A stretch of 64,000 nucleotides of DNA from Rickettsia typhi (GCA_945865485.1 CAMBEC010000004.1:120015-184014), one strand, 5' to 3'. Shown: positions 1 to 9,790, counted from the first letter of the stretch. The notes: a model not told the origin generated them from the sequence alone. Made by a program: numbers and translations.

Positions 1-1
1 T

Positions 2-1285
2 GGAAGATTAAAGACCGGCACCCCAGCTCGAATAGATGGAACAACAATCGATTACTCTCGGATAGAGAGGCAACCTGGGGATGTTGTGCCTCGTCCGTTT
101 TCAGAAATGACAGATAAAGTTATTGTTCCCCAAATTGATTGCTTTATTACGAAAACAACTCAAAAAACCCATGATATAATAAGAGCTAATCTTAATAAGT
201 CTGCAATGTATTCTGGTCAAATAACAGGTATAGGGCCAAGGTATTGCCCTTCAATTGAAGATAAAATAGTTAGGTTCAGTTCTAAAGAAAGTCATCAAAT
301 TTTTTTGGAACCAGAAGGGTTGAATGATAATACGGTATATCCTAACGGAATATCTACATCCTTACCAGAAGACGTTCAGGAAGATTTTATTAGAACTATT
401 ATAGGTTTAGAAAGCGTTAAGATTTTAAGACCAGGGTATGCTATTGAATATGATTTTGTAGACCCTAGAGAATTAAAACATACACTTGAAACAAAAAGAG
501 TAAAAGGGTTGTTCTTAGCGGGTCAAATAAATGGCACTACTGGCTACGAAGAGGCCGGCGCTCAGGGACTTGTGGCTGGAATTAATGCTGCTTTATCGTG
601 TTTTAATAAGGGAGAATTTGTTCTTACCAGGGCTGATGCATATATTGGTGTCATGATTGATGATTTGATTAATTTTGGTACCACTGAACCTTATAGAATG
701 TTTACGTCTAGGTCTGAGTATAGGCTATCTCTTAGGGCTGATAATGCCGACCTTAGGCTTACTCCTAAGGGAATTGAATATGGGGTTATTTCTCCTCAAC
801 GTCGTAGCGCCTTTGAGTTAAAGCTGGAAACTTTAGAGCAAGCAAGAAATGTGCTGAATGCAAGAACAATAACGACTAGCCAATTGGCCAACCTCGGCGT
901 AAATGTATCTCAGGATGGCTCAAAAAGGACGGCCTATCAAGTTCTCGGTCTACCAAATTTTGGTATAGAAGAAACAAAAAAAATATTTCCAGAAATCGAT
1001 AATTTAGATTTAAAGGCTCTAAATTATATGTATATTGAATCAAAATATTCATCATATTTAAAGAGACAGGATATGGATATTAAATTGTTTAAAGATGAAG
1101 AGAATTATAAAATTCCAGAAAATCTTGATTATTTATCTATTCATAGTCTATCGAATGAAATTAGAGAAAAACTATCCTTCCATAAACCTTCTACCTTGGG
1201 GGCCGCCCGTAGAATTTCTGGAGTTACCCCTGCTGCATTGACAGCAGTACTAATTTACCTAAAGACAAATTATGTTGGATGCTGA
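2..1285 (+). CDS. mnmG: tRNA uridine-5-carboxymethylaminomethyl modification enzyme MnmG (GidA), 5' end missing
   Basis: MnmG works with MnmE to install the cmnm5 group on U34 of certain tRNAs, using FAD and NADH. The frame is open from base 2, so the gene runs off the left edge. About 427 codons are present against roughly 620 in complete family members, so the N-terminal FAD-binding region is missing. The visible part starts with the conserved LKTGTP segment and continues with [17 protein letters not shown] and the C-terminal helical domain ending [19 protein letters not shown] at 86 is in frame but internal, since the homologous sequence continues upstream of it. The stop overlaps the start of rsmG by 14 bases, the usual gidA-gidB arrangement. 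Identification is firm. Confidence 0.96.
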   Translation, partial: GRLKTGTPARIDGTTIDYSRIERQPGDVVPRPFSEMTDKVIVPQIDCFITKTTQKTHDIIRANLNKSAMYSGQITGIGPRYCPSIEDKIVRFSSKESHQIFLEPEGLNDNTVYPNGISTSLPEDVQEDFIRTIIGLESVKILRPGYAIEYDFVDPRELKHTLETKRVKGLFLAGQINGTTGYEEAGAQGLVAGINAALSCFNKGEFVLTRADAYIGVMIDDLINFGTTEPYRMFTSRSEYRLSLRADNADLRLTPKGIEYGVISPQRRSAFELKLETLEQARNVLNARTITTSQLANLGVNVSQDGSKRTAYQVLGLPNFGIEETKKIFPEIDNLDLKALNYMYIESKYSSYLKRQDMDIKLFKDEENYKIPENLDYLSIHSLSNEIREKLSFHKPSTLGAARRISGVTPAALTAVLIYLKTNYVGC

Positions 1286-1871
1286 GGTTGTTTCACGTGA
1301 AAATAAGGATAAGTTACGACAGTATATTGACTTATTAATTAAGTGGAATAAAGCAATAAATCTAGTGTCCTCAAACAGTATTAAAGACATAGAGCGAAGA
1401 CATATATTAGATTCTATACAATTATTAAATTACATCGAGAAAAAAGATATATCAGTTTTAGACCTAGGTTCTGGCGCTGGGTTACCAGGGGTTGTTTTAT
1501 CAATTTGTGGCATAAAAAAAATGGTGTTGGTTGAGAGTGACGAAAGAAAAGCAGCATTTTTGTTACAAGCTTCAAAAATATCCCCCGAATTGATTGAGAT
1601 AAAGAATAGGAGAGCGGAAACTTTACCTGCGGGTTCTTATGATGTAGTAATTTCTAGGGCTTTCGCAGATTTAGGTTCTATATTTAATTACTGCAAGAGT
1701 ATAGAAGTAAAAGAAAAATTTCTTTTACTTAAAGGAAAAACATATGAAGACGAAATAATTCAAGCTAGAAAACACTGGTTGTTTAAAGTTAAAATTCATG
1801 ATAGCATCACTTCCATCGAAGGAAAAATTCTTGAAATCACTAATTTAAAGCCACATACACATGAGCGCTAA
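1272..1871 (+). CDS. rsmG: 16S rRNA (guanine527-N7)-methyltransferase RsmG (GidB)
   Basis: RsmG methylates N7 of G527 in 16S rRNA with S-adenosylmethionine. The 199-residue protein is close to the family's usual length. It has the [11 protein letters not shown] segment near residues 42-52 and the SAM-binding motif [15 protein letters not shown] at about 62-76, followed by a Rossmann methyltransferase core. The ATG at 1272 gives a 14-base overlap with mnmG, and the 3' end overlaps parA by 11 bases, so mnmG-rsmG-parA are probably co-transcribed. Codons 6-11 double as a parS-like site. Confidence 0.95.
   Translation: MLDAEVVSRENKDKLRQYIDLLIKWNKAINLVSSNSIKDIERRHILDSIQLLNYIEKKDISVLDLGSGAGLPGVVLSICGIKKMVLVESDERKAAFLLQASKISPELIEIKNRRAETLPAGSYDVVISRAFADLGSIFNYCKSIEVKEKFLLLKGKTYEDEIIQARKHWLFKVKIHDSITSIEGKILEITNLKPHTHER
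1289..1304. promoter_or_regulatory. parS-like centromere site
   Basis: The 16-mer TGTTTCACGTGAAAAT matches the widely conserved bacterial parS consensus TGTTTCACGTGAAACA at 14 of 16 positions, with the 12-base palindromic core TTTCACGTGAAA intact. It lies inside codons 6-11 of rsmG, about 560 bases upstream of parA. ParB bound here would nucleate the partition complex on the chromosome. The match and its position are seen directly; binding is inferred from the adjacent parAB pair. Confidence 0.75.
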
Positions 1872-2655
1872 AATTGTAGCTATTGTTAATCAAAAAGGTG
1901 GAGTAGGTAAAACTACAACTGCTGTAAATCTGGCTACGATTATTGCTGTTATGAATAAAAGAGTGCTGCTTATAGATCTTGATTCACAAGGCAATAGTAG
2001 TAGCGGTCTTGGTATAAGGCAAGAAGGAAGGAAAATTACCACTTATCATGTTTTTTGTGGACTTGAAACTATTGAAAAGGCAATTCTTGATACAGAAATT
2101 CCTAAATTATCGATTATTACTTCAAATACTAACCTGGCTGCGGTTGAAATAGATTTGATAAATAGGATTGATAGAGAAATGGTTTTAAAAAATTGCTTGG
2201 AATCAGTTCGGGATAGATTTGATTATATTATTATTGATTGCCCCCCATCATTAAATTTACTGACCTTAAACGCTCTTGTAGCCTGCCATGAAGTTGTTAT
2301 TCCTATGCTCTGCGAATTTTATTCTCTTGAGGGTTTAAGTCACCTACTTAAGACTATCGAGATTGTAGAAAAAAGATTGAACCCGGATATCAAAATTGGC
2401 GGAGTGTTATTTACTATGTATGACAAGAGGAATAGATTAACGGAACAGGTGGAACGTGATGTGAGATCCTGTCTTGGGCGCATAGTATTCAATACAACTA
2501 TTCCACGAAATGTAAGAGTTTCAGAAGCTCCTTCTCATGGGAAAGCGGCGATAATATATGATTATAAATGCTCTGGATCTCAAGCTTATATTAATTTAGC
2601 AAAAGAAATGATGGCTAGAGAAAAGCAAGGTATTCGCCAAGTAGTATCAGCGTAA
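1861..2655 (+). CDS. parA: Chromosome partitioning ATPase ParA/Soj
   Basis: ParA is a Walker-type ATPase that binds DNA non-specifically and drives segregation of ParB-parS complexes. The deviant Walker A motif KGGVGKTTT is at residues 12-20, the LLIDLDSQGN Walker A' region at about 37-46, and the Walker B IIIDCPPSLNLLTLNAL at about 121-137. Length (264 residues) is typical of chromosomal Soj proteins. The ATG overlaps the end of rsmG by 11 bases and parB follows after 26 bases, so the pair is an operon. Confidence 0.96.
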   Translation: MSAKIVAIVNQKGGVGKTTTAVNLATIIAVMNKRVLLIDLDSQGNSSSGLGIRQEGRKITTYHVFCGLETIEKAILDTEIPKLSIITSNTNLAAVEIDLINRIDREMVLKNCLESVRDRFDYIIIDCPPSLNLLTLNALVACHEVVIPMLCEFYSLEGLSHLLKTIEIVEKRLNPDIKIGGVLFTMYDKRNRLTEQVERDVRSCLGRIVFNTTIPRNVRVSEAPSHGKAAIIYDYKCSGSQAYINLAKEMMAREKQGIRQVVSA

Positions 2656-2681
2656 ACTAAAATAAACACGAAGGATTCATT

Positions 2682-3533
2682 ATGAGAAATAGAGCATTAG
2701 GAAGAGGTTTATCTTCTTTGCTTAATGAGGAAATAATTCCAATTGAGATAGCTGCTTCTAGCAACAATATTGATCTTGATTTAATTGAGGCCAATCAGGA
2801 TCAGCCAAGAAAATACTTTGATGAAGAGAAAATAAAAGAGCTTGCTGATTCGATTATTAGTCATGGATTAGTACAGCCAATTATAGTAAATAAGAGTTCT
2901 ACTGGTAAATATAAGATAATTGCTGGTGAGAGAAGATTTAGGGCTTGTAAGATTGCGGGATTAAGGCAGATTCCTGTTATAATAAAGGATTTAACTGAAA
3001 AAGAAATTTTAGAAATAGCTTTAATTGAGAACATACAACGCCAGGAATTAAGTGCTATTGAAGAAGCGGAAGGTTTTCAAAAACTTATTAATGAATATGG
3101 TTATAGCCAAGGTGAGCTAGCGGTTGTTGTTGGCAAAAGTCGAAGCCATGTTGCAAATTTATTAAGGCTAAACCAATTACCTGAGTCAATAAAATTTATG
3201 ATCAATAATGGTCAGTTAAGTATGGGCCATGCTAGATGTTTAATAGGTCTTGAAAATGCTGAAGAAATAGCAGCTAAAATACTAGCCAATGATCTGAATG
3301 TGAGGCAAGTAGAAGAATTAGTAAGCAATAGAAAAAGGAAGGACAAAACTGATAATTCTTATATTAAAGGAAAAGATAAAGTTGTTGACGATGATTTGGT
3401 CATGCTTGGCCAATCTTTGAGCGAGAAATTTGGGGTGAAAGTAGTTGTTGAAAATTCTTGGAATGGCGGTAGAATAAGCTTTCATTATAGTAATTTGGAA
3501 GAACTTGACTTTATTTTAACTAGGCTTAATTAA
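2682..3533 (+). CDS. parB: Chromosome partitioning protein ParB/Spo0J
   Basis: ParB is a CTPase clamp that loads at parS and spreads along DNA. The N-terminus ([11 protein letters not shown]) is the usual ParA-contacting segment. The ParB/Srx nucleotide-binding domain contains [18 protein letters not shown] and the [11 protein letters not shown] box at about residues 86-97. A helix-turn-helix ([24 protein letters not shown]) lies near 140-165, and the C-terminal stretch forms the dimer domain. At 283 residues the length is normal. A parS-like site lies about 1.4 kb upstream. Confidence 0.95.
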   Translation: MRNRALGRGLSSLLNEEIIPIEIAASSNNIDLDLIEANQDQPRKYFDEEKIKELADSIISHGLVQPIIVNKSSTGKYKIIAGERRFRACKIAGLRQIPVIIKDLTEKEILEIALIENIQRQELSAIEEAEGFQKLINEYGYSQGELAVVVGKSRSHVANLLRLNQLPESIKFMINNGQLSMGHARCLIGLENAEEIAAKILANDLNVRQVEELVSNRKRKDKTDNSYIKGKDKVVDDDLVMLGQSLSEKFGVKVVVENSWNGGRISFHYSNLEELDFILTRLN

Positions 3534-3535
3534 TT

Positions 3536-4186
3536 ATGGAAATATTTTTAGACAGTGTTGATCTTACTGAGATTAAGAAATATCATATGTATAATATTGT
3601 TGACGGTATAACAACAAACCCTTCGCTAATGGCGAATTCTAAGATGGATTTTTATGAGACGATCAATTCAATTTGTAAGATAGTTAAAGGTGATGTTAGT
3701 GTTGAAGTTGCCTCAAATGATTTCGAAGAAATGGTAAAAGAAGGGAATAAAATATTAGAGGTTGCTCCTAATATTGTAGTAAAGCTTCCTATGACTTGGG
3801 ATGGGCTTAAAGCCTGTAAATATTTTCGAGATGGTGGTAATAAGGTAAATATGACTTTATGTTTTTCTCCAAACCAAGCATTATTAGCTGCAAAAAATGG
3901 GGCCACTTATATTTCCCCGTTTATTGGTAGGCTTGAAGATATTGGTGAAGATGGAATGCAACTAATTGCTGACATCCGAAATATTTATAACAATTATGAC
4001 TTTAAAACTAAAATACTTGCAGCATCTATAAGAACCACAGAACACGTATTCGAGGCCGCATTATGCGGAGCAGATGTTGTTACTATCCCAGCTAAAATAC
4101 TTTCTCAGTTAGTTGAGCATGACCTTACCAGTAAGGGGCTTGAGAAGTTTAATCAAGACTGGGAAAAATCCGGGATGAAAATTTAA
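3536..4186 (+). CDS. Transaldolase / fructose-6-phosphate aldolase-like protein (TalC/Fsa family)
   Basis: This 216-residue protein is a single TIM-barrel of the short transaldolase family. Family hallmarks are [10 protein letters not shown] near residues 23-32, the Schiff-base lysine in VVKLPMT (K83) and [12 protein letters not shown]. It could act in the non-oxidative pentose phosphate pathway as a transaldolase or cleave fructose 6-phosphate. The sequence alone does not settle which. It starts only two bases after parB stops, so it is probably translated from the parAB message. Position and length match the transaldolase gene common in Rickettsiales. Confidence 0.88.
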   Translation: MEIFLDSVDLTEIKKYHMYNIVDGITTNPSLMANSKMDFYETINSICKIVKGDVSVEVASNDFEEMVKEGNKILEVAPNIVVKLPMTWDGLKACKYFRDGGNKVNMTLCFSPNQALLAAKNGATYISPFIGRLEDIGEDGMQLIADIRNIYNNYDFKTKILAASIRTTEHVFEAALCGADVVTIPAKILSQLVEHDLTSKGLEKFNQDWEKSGMKI

Positions 4187-4207
4187 TTTAATTTATAAGG
4201 AAAGATA

Positions 4208-5875
4208 ATGTCGTATCAGTACGTATATGTAATGAAAGGCTTGAGTAAGTCAATTAATGGTAAGCAGATCCTCAAAGAAACTTGGTTATCTTTTTTGCCT
4301 GGAGCTAAAATAGGTATAATAGGTCATAACGGTGCTGGTAAGTCGACATTGTTGAAAATAATGGCTGGTTTAGATAAAGAATATGAGGGAGAAGCTTTTG
4401 TTGCTGATGGGGTAAAAATCGGGCATTTATCGCAGGAACCTCATTTGGATACAAGTAAAAATGTGTTTGAAAACATTATGGATGGGCTAGCAGAAAAAAA
4501 AGCTCTAATTGATGAATTTAATGAAGTAAGTTCTAAATTTGCTGAAGAAATGACGGATGATGAGATGAATGATCTTCTGATCAGACAGGCTGATTTGCAA
4601 GAGAAAATAGACGCGTGTGATGGTTGGAGTATTGAAAGGGAAGTGGAAATGGCAATGAGTGCGCTTCGTTGTCCGCCAAAAGATGCTGATGTTACAAAGA
4701 TTTCTGGTGGAGAAAAAAGAAGAGTTGCGCTTTGTAAGTTGCTTTTAGAAAGGCCGGGGATGTTGTTACTGGATGAGCCAACGAACCACCTGGACGCTGA
4801 ATCAGTATCTTGGCTTGAAAATTTCTTGAAGGATTATAAAGGAACCGTTGTTGCAATTACTCACGATCGTTATTTTTTGGATAATGTTGCTGAGTGGATT
4901 TTGGAAATTGATCATGGAAAGTGTGTACCATGGCATTCGAATTATTCTGCTTGGTTAAAGCAAAAACAGGAGAAATTATCACTTGAGGAAAAAGAAGAAG
5001 GTGATCGTTCCAAGCAGCTTAAGCGAGAGCTTGAGTGGGTGCAACAATCACCAAAAGCTCGGCAAGCTAAGAGTAAAGCAAGGATTAATGCATATCAAGA
5101 GTTACTTAGCAAGAAGCGCGATGCTAGTAATGGTACTGCGCAGATAATTATTCCAAATGGCCCAAGGCTTGGAGATTTGGTGATTGAAGTTGAGAATTTA
5201 TCTAAGAAGTTTGGTGATAGAGCGTTATTAACAGATTTTAATTTCCGTGTCCCACGTGGTGCTATTGTAGGAATTGTTGGACCTAATGGTGCTGGTAAGT
5301 CGACATTGTTTAATATGATTACTGGTAAGCTAAAGCCAGACGCTGGTAGAGTTAATATTGGTGATACAGTTAAGCTTGGTTATGTGGACCAGTCTCGTGA
5401 TCATTTAGACGATAATAAAAATGTTTGGGAAGAAATTTCTGAAGGACTCGAAGTTCTTGAACTTGGCGAAACATCCATTAAAAGTAGAGCCTATTGCTCA
5501 GCATTTAATTTCAAAGGAGCGCAGCAACAAAAGAAAGTTGGCCAACTCTCTGGTGGTGAGCGTAATAGGGTGCATCTGGCAAAATTGCTTAAGGAAGGGG
5601 CTAATGTTATTTTACTTGATGAACCGTCCAATGATTTAGACGTGGATACGCTAAGAGCTCTTGAGGATGCGATACTTGACTTTGCTGGCTGTGTATTTGT
5701 AATTAGCCACGATCGCTGGTTCCTAGACAGAATTGCCACCCATATAATTTCTTATGATAAAGATGGAAGCGCTACTTGGTTTGAGGGTAATTATGAAGAT
5801 TATCATAATTACATGATTAATATAGTAGGTGAAGATACAAAGAATCCAAAATATAGGCATAAGAAATTGGTTTAG
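4208..5875 (+). CDS. ettA: ABC-F translational throttle protein EttA
   Basis: EttA binds the ribosomal E site and gates the first peptide-bond step according to ATP/ADP level. It has two ABC cassettes and no membrane domain: Walker A motifs GHNGAGKST (39-47) and GPNGAGKST (about 358-366), signatures SGGEKRR and SGGERNR, and Walker B LLLDEPTNHLD and ILLDEPSNDLD. The linker between the cassettes is rich in K, R and E, as in the family. At 555 residues it matches EttA. AAGGAAAG lies six bases before the ATG. It ends the housekeeping block; a long spacer follows. Confidence 0.93.
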   Translation: MSYQYVYVMKGLSKSINGKQILKETWLSFLPGAKIGIIGHNGAGKSTLLKIMAGLDKEYEGEAFVADGVKIGHLSQEPHLDTSKNVFENIMDGLAEKKALIDEFNEVSSKFAEEMTDDEMNDLLIRQADLQEKIDACDGWSIEREVEMAMSALRCPPKDADVTKISGGEKRRVALCKLLLERPGMLLLDEPTNHLDAESVSWLENFLKDYKGTVVAITHDRYFLDNVAEWILEIDHGKCVPWHSNYSAWLKQKQEKLSLEEKEEGDRSKQLKRELEWVQQSPKARQAKSKARINAYQELLSKKRDASNGTAQIIIPNGPRLGDLVIEVENLSKKFGDRALLTDFNFRVPRGAIVGIVGPNGAGKSTLFNMITGKLKPDAGRVNIGDTVKLGYVDQSRDHLDDNKNVWEEISEGLEVLELGETSIKSRAYCSAFNFKGAQQQKKVGQLSGGERNRVHLAKLLKEGANVILLDEPSNDLDVDTLRALEDAILDFAGCVFVISHDRWFLDRIATHIISYDKDGSATWFEGNYEDYHNYMINIVGEDTKNPKYRHKKLV

Positions 5876-6398
5876 AAAAATCAGTTGTTAGTTTTTTAGA
5901 ATATTTTTGAATTAGTAGTTTTAAGATATGGTAAGGCTAGTGGATCATAGGTAAGATGTGAGGCTACGATTTAACACTACTCACCCTATTGACCCATGAT
6001 TTCCTGGAACATCATAAGTTATCTGATCACAGAATGTATGATAACTCAAGATTCTACACCAATCACTACATTTAATATTATTTGATTCACGGCATGTTTT
6101 TAAAATATTCATTTATAAATATTTATATTTGTTTAATAATATCGGTTGCAACTTAATCTTTGTAAACAAAACTATTGACTACTTGGTGAATTTGGGTAGA
6201 TAATAAAGTTATACACAAGTTTATACATATAGTAATTTATGGGTTGTAGCCTGTTTTAGGCTGATGGTGTTGTAACGATTTAATTCTTATTCCCATGTCC
6301 TCCTCTCTATAGTTGTATATACTCGTATCTTTCGTGTCTAGCCTACGTGTACTTATGAATTACTATAACTCTTAATTAATTAATAGGAGAGGTAGAAA
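5876..6398. other. Non-coding spacer
   Basis: This 523-base AT-rich stretch has no supported gene. It holds small imperfect hairpins (AGCCT/AGGCT at 6248-6262; GTTATC/GATAAC at about 6017-6047) and one promoter-like pair, listed separately. No tRNA or other known RNA was recognised. Confidence 0.6.
6175..6204 (+). promoter_or_regulatory. Candidate sigma70-type promoter
   Basis: TTGACT (6175-6180) and GATAAT (6199-6204) are separated by 18 bases and face the ankyrin gene starting at 6399. Each box differs from consensus at one position. In AT-rich DNA such matches arise by chance, so support is modest. Confidence 0.35.
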
Positions 6399-7064
6399 AT
6401 GAAAATCCAGTACCATACAAACGAACCAAAGATATTCTCTGTTGTTAGAAGCCTCGATTGCGTGGGGTTAAAAAATTTAATTACACAAGATCCAACTATA
6501 GTAAACCAATCTCGATTAGCAGATGGATTCACTCCATTGCATAGCGCAGTTTATACTAATAGTTTAGCTGTTGTAGGAGCATTACTTACCTATGGTGCAG
6601 ACCCAAATGCTGTTTCTTACACAGACTGTACACCACTAGAGCTTGCGCTTAAAACAGCTGATACTAATCCATTAATAATAAAAGAGTTGATAAAAAAAGG
6701 TGGAAGTTTTTTTAATGAAGATGTTGAGTACTATTACCAACGACGTGTTGAAAAATATTCTGAAAAGATGAGTATTAAAGATTTAACATGCGGGATAATA
6801 ACTGGTGAGAGTAAGGTGAAAGAAGTACAAATTACACTTTACAAGTCTGTAGATTCGGTGAATTATAGTAATCCATTTTTAAATGAAACTGATGTGTTGA
6901 TAGAAGAAATACTAACATGTAGTAGTTTAAATAAGGATAAAGAAAAGGATAAAGATATATTTTTTAATGTAATTGAAATCGAGAATAAAAACCAAACAAT
7001 ACTTGAAGCCGCAATTGTCGAAAACTTGTCAGGAAATTATGAAGAGCTAGACTATTATAATTAG
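6399..7064 (+). CDS. Small ankyrin-repeat protein, putative effector
   Basis: The 221-residue protein has two to three ankyrin repeats in its first half: GFTPLHSAVYTNSLAVVGAL near residues 47-66, then YGADPNAV and CTPLELALKTA with a terminal partial repeat. The second half is charged, has no recognised domain, and includes a KDKEKDKD run near 182-189. No signal peptide or membrane segment is seen. AGGAGAGG precedes the ATG. Ankyrin proteins of Rickettsiales are often secreted into the host, but nothing here proves secretion. It stands alone between long spacers. Confidence 0.8.
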   Translation: MKIQYHTNEPKIFSVVRSLDCVGLKNLITQDPTIVNQSRLADGFTPLHSAVYTNSLAVVGALLTYGADPNAVSYTDCTPLELALKTADTNPLIIKELIKKGGSFFNEDVEYYYQRRVEKYSEKMSIKDLTCGIITGESKVKEVQITLYKSVDSVNYSNPFLNETDVLIEEILTCSSLNKDKEKDKDIFFNVIEIENKNQTILEAAIVENLSGNYEELDYYN

Positions 7065-7082
7065 CATAGTTCATTTACATGA

Positions 7083-7140
7083 TTTTGGGGGGTCAATATT
7101 ATAGTTTTGCAGCTTAATTATAAAATTAACGCCCCCAAAA
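7083..7140 (+). terminator. Long-loop G/C hairpin after the ankyrin gene, possible terminator
   Basis: TTTTGGGGG (7083-7091) and CCCCCAAAA (7132-7140) form a perfect 9-base-pair stem with a loop of about 40 bases, 18 bases after the ankyrin stop. No clean U-run follows on either strand, so termination is uncertain. The stem is striking in such AT-rich DNA. Confidence 0.35.
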
Positions 7141-7368
7141 AATGTCTTTTCTTATTAGAGCCTTCTTTAATAACCTAAGCTTTACCAAAAGATTCACTTC
7201 TTACATTAAACCCAGGCTAATAAATCAAAATACTCTTTGATAATTCTCTGGCATCTTGTCTTGTTGACTTAAATTATTTATGTTGATTATATTTTGAATT
7301 TATAATTTTTTACAATAGACTGTATTGCGAACTATTTCTCATAAATTATAGATAAAGAACTAATAATT

Positions 7369-7713
7369 ATGTCTGTATTTGAATTGTTACTGATTATGAT
7401 AGTTAGCCTTTTAGTGATGAAGCCTGAAGATATTCCTAAAATTCTAGCGAAAATTAAGGAGATAAAGTCTTTTATTACAAATATTAAGCAAGAGTTTATG
7501 TCGCAGCTTGACATGGATAATATTAAATTGTCGAAAAAATCTATTGCTGCTGATCTTGAAGATGAGATGGAGCAGATGAATTTCTATTTACAGAAAATTG
7601 CTAACCTTGATTCGGAATATGATGGTGAATATTCATTGTCATTGATTAAAGATCATTATCGCAAATTAGTGAAAGATAGAATGAATGATGAGATAAAAAT
7701 AAATAAAAATTAG
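7369..7713 (+). CDS. TatA/TatB-like membrane-anchored protein
   Basis: The 114-residue protein has one N-terminal hydrophobic helix (FELLLIMIVSLLVM, residues 4-17), then KPEDIPKILAKIKEIKSF. This fits the TatA/TatB plan of a transmembrane helix, a G/K-P-E-x-hinge and an amphipathic helix. The rest is acidic and helical. In the twin-arginine translocase TatB recognises the substrate with TatC. No tatC is nearby, so this could be the cell's TatB or an unrelated short membrane protein. The usual glycine before the proline of the hinge is lysine here. Confidence 0.55.
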   Translation: MSVFELLLIMIVSLLVMKPEDIPKILAKIKEIKSFITNIKQEFMSQLDMDNIKLSKKSIAADLEDEMEQMNFYLQKIANLDSEYDGEYSLSLIKDHYRKLVKDRMNDEIKINKN

Positions 7714-7730
7714 TAACCAAACTAATCCTA

Positions 7731-7759
7731 TTGACAGAAATAAATAAATGAGGTTTCAT
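7731..7759 (+). promoter_or_regulatory. Candidate promoter of the vWA gene
   Basis: A perfect -35 box TTGACA (7731-7736) is followed after 17 bases by a weak -10 TTTCAT (7754-7759), ending 35 bases before the ATG of the next gene. Only the -35 is strong. Confidence 0.35.
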
Positions 7760-7794
7760 TAAATTATTATAAATAAAACTTATGAGCAATAATA

Positions 7795-9609
7795 ATGTCA
7801 AAACATACAACTGAAGAGAATAAAGTTGAGGATTTGCTCAGAACTCTGACTAATTCAGATGAGATAACAGTATCAAATATAGAACAGCCTTTTGTACAGT
7901 TTACCGCACAAGAAGGAATTGTCCAATATCTCCAATCGTTAATAGAGGCTCCTTTAGATTTTGCTGGTAAGCTCTGGAGAGCTGTTAAGGGTGTAACCCC
8001 CACAAACGTAGATAAATCTGATTCTGAAGTGCAGTATCAAGCTCTTTCAGAAGATGTAAATAAAGCTCTTGGAGTAATTGAACACGTAGATAGATCTGGT
8101 TCTGACGTGCAGTATCAAGCTCTTTTAGAGGAAGGGAATAAAGGTCTTGGAGTGATTGAACACGTAGATAGATCTGGTTCTGGCGTGCAGCATCAGGCTC
8201 TTTTAGAGGAAGGGAATAAAGGTCTTGAAGTGATTACTACATCTTCTCCAAATAAATTACTTCACAATATTATTACTCCTGGATGCATAGAAAGCCTAGG
8301 CCTTCAACCTTTTGAAGAAACTGATTATAGTATAGTATCTTCAACCACGCAGTCAAAATCGAAAATACTTGCTAAGCGTATTGAATCAGGAGCTAATCTA
8401 ATTGGGTTTGCTTTAAATCATCCTGAATATATAAAGAAAATTCTTGATCAAAAAGTTAGCCTAATAAACCAAGAAGAAGATTTTGCTCTTTTAGAAGACA
8501 CGGATTTATTACCGGATCAAAATGTCTTTTGTGTAGTTCGCGTGGATAAAACAGTGACAGCCAAGTTTAATATGGCTAGGTTTATGCAAGTTATGCAGCA
8601 AAAGGGGTATTATAGTCTGAGTGAGTCTTCGCCTGTTATAGCAAAGCTGATGAGTTCTGATAATACCTATTCTGTCAACCTAGATCATTTGCAATTTTAT
8701 ATAGGATCAAAAATAGCTCCAATGATTTTCCAACCAACAATGGACGATAATAAGCTAATGCTGAAACCAATTGGATTATATAATACTGTTAGTGATTCTC
8801 AAAGAACAGATAAAGTTTTAGTAGGAACCAAGTCCTTATTTAATATAGCTGTGGATCTTAGTGGAAGTATGAAGTCTAAACTAAAATTGTGTAAAGAAAA
8901 ATTAGGAATTATTCTTAAGCAAATTGTAGATACGACTGAAGATTGGACGATTATTATAACCACGTTTAATAGCGAATACTCAAGCAAGGTATTTGAATCA
9001 ACGAACAATAAAGTTGAAGATTTGTTAGGGCTTATCGAGGATTTTATTGTCGGTGGAGATACAAATCTACTAGGCACAATGTATGATCAGCTTTCTGGCC
9101 TTGGTAGCAATAAATATGCTAGCTACGCTTTAATAGTATTTACTGATGGAGAAGATAATTGTAAAGTTGTTACCGAAAGACAAGTTATAGATATCGCTTG
9201 TGCAACAAAAGAGCAACTAAATAATCTTCAAATTTTTACCATTGAGCTCGGTAATAGAAATCTGAAGTTCTTTACCACTCTATCGTTAGAAGGTGGATGT
9301 ACTTACATTAAACTAGATTCTATATCAGATCTATCTCAATTTGAACAATATACGAAGAGTCTTAGTCTTAGTAGCAAAGTGGTTCAATTTTTATTGGATT
9401 CCCAAAAATTGTATCAAATGACAGTAGTAGAAGGACAAGTGGGAATTGGTTCGCAGTTAATACCTACTAATGCAAAAGTAATAATTGATGGAGAGCCATA
9501 CTCCATTCAATGGCCTACGGAAAGTTCTGATACGTTTGATAGATCTCTTCATAAGGAAGAGATTCAAGTTGGAGGTGATAATATTCTTCTTGAAGACTCA
9601 ATCCAATAA
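7795..9609 (+). CDS. von Willebrand factor A domain protein with internal tandem repeats
   Basis: This 604-residue protein has a vWA domain from about residue 345. The MIDAS metal-binding motif DLSGS is near 354-358 and is followed by GGDTN and VFTDGED, the usual positions of the other metal ligands. The N-terminal 80 residues have no recognised domain. Residues about 73-148 are three tandem copies of a 26-residue unit (QYQALLEEGNKGLGVIEHVD). No signal peptide or membrane helix is evident, so it is probably cytoplasmic or exported by a non-Sec route. vWA domains mediate protein contacts; the partner here is unknown. The neighbours do not suggest a MoxR/chelatase pair. Confidence 0.8.
   Translation: MSKHTTEENKVEDLLRTLTNSDEITVSNIEQPFVQFTAQEGIVQYLQSLIEAPLDFAGKLWRAVKGVTPTNVDKSDSEVQYQALSEDVNKALGVIEHVDRSGSDVQYQALLEEGNKGLGVIEHVDRSGSGVQHQALLEEGNKGLEVITTSSPNKLLHNIITPGCIESLGLQPFEETDYSIVSSTTQSKSKILAKRIESGANLIGFALNHPEYIKKILDQKVSLINQEEDFALLEDTDLLPDQNVFCVVRVDKTVTAKFNMARFMQVMQQKGYYSLSESSPVIAKLMSSDNTYSVNLDHLQFYIGSKIAPMIFQPTMDDNKLMLKPIGLYNTVSDSQRTDKVLVGTKSLFNIAVDLSGSMKSKLKLCKEKLGIILKQIVDTTEDWTIIITTFNSEYSSKVFESTNNKVEDLLGLIEDFIVGGDTNLLGTMYDQLSGLGSNKYASYALIVFTDGEDNCKVVTERQVIDIACATKEQLNNLQIFTIELGNRNLKFFTTLSLEGGCTYIKLDSISDLSQFEQYTKSLSLSSKVVQFLLDSQKLYQMTVVEGQVGIGSQLIPTNAKVIIDGEPYSIQWPTESSDTFDRSLHKEEIQVGGDNILLEDSIQ
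8011..8238 (+). repeat. Three tandem 78-bp repeats inside the vWA gene
   Basis: Units start at 8011, 8089 and 8167, each with GAT(A)(A/G)ATCTG. Units two and three are nearly identical over long stretches, while unit one has diverged more, suggesting a recent in-frame duplication. The period of 78 bases keeps the reading frame. Confidence 0.85.
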
Positions 9610-9736
9610 TCTAATCTTCAATAGTGATGGTTTGTGTATTATTTTTACTGTCAGGCTGAGCAAGAACTTGTGCAATAGCAAAAAGTGTGCTTGGGGGTGG
9701 TGAATTGCATACGCTATATACAGACATCACGGGATT

Positions 9737-9790
9737 GGTCCGGGATCTCATGTGCCAGAAAGAAGATCCTGAAATAAATTCAGGATGACT
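9737..9790. repeat. Dispersed palindromic repeat (family member 1), in a 448-base spacer
   Basis: The stretch holds GGTCCGGGATCTC and the hairpin ATCCTGAA-ataaa-TTCAGGAT (9766-9786). Similar blocks lie at 37.8, 38.4, 53.1, 54.6 and 63.6 kb. The rest of the spacer 9610-10057 shows no supportable gene. Confidence 0.7.

Noticed and set aside
5876..6398. tRNA or small RNA gene in the long spacer after ettA
   Set aside because: No cloverleaf, T-loop GTTCRA motif or convincing terminator was found; only weak hairpins are present.
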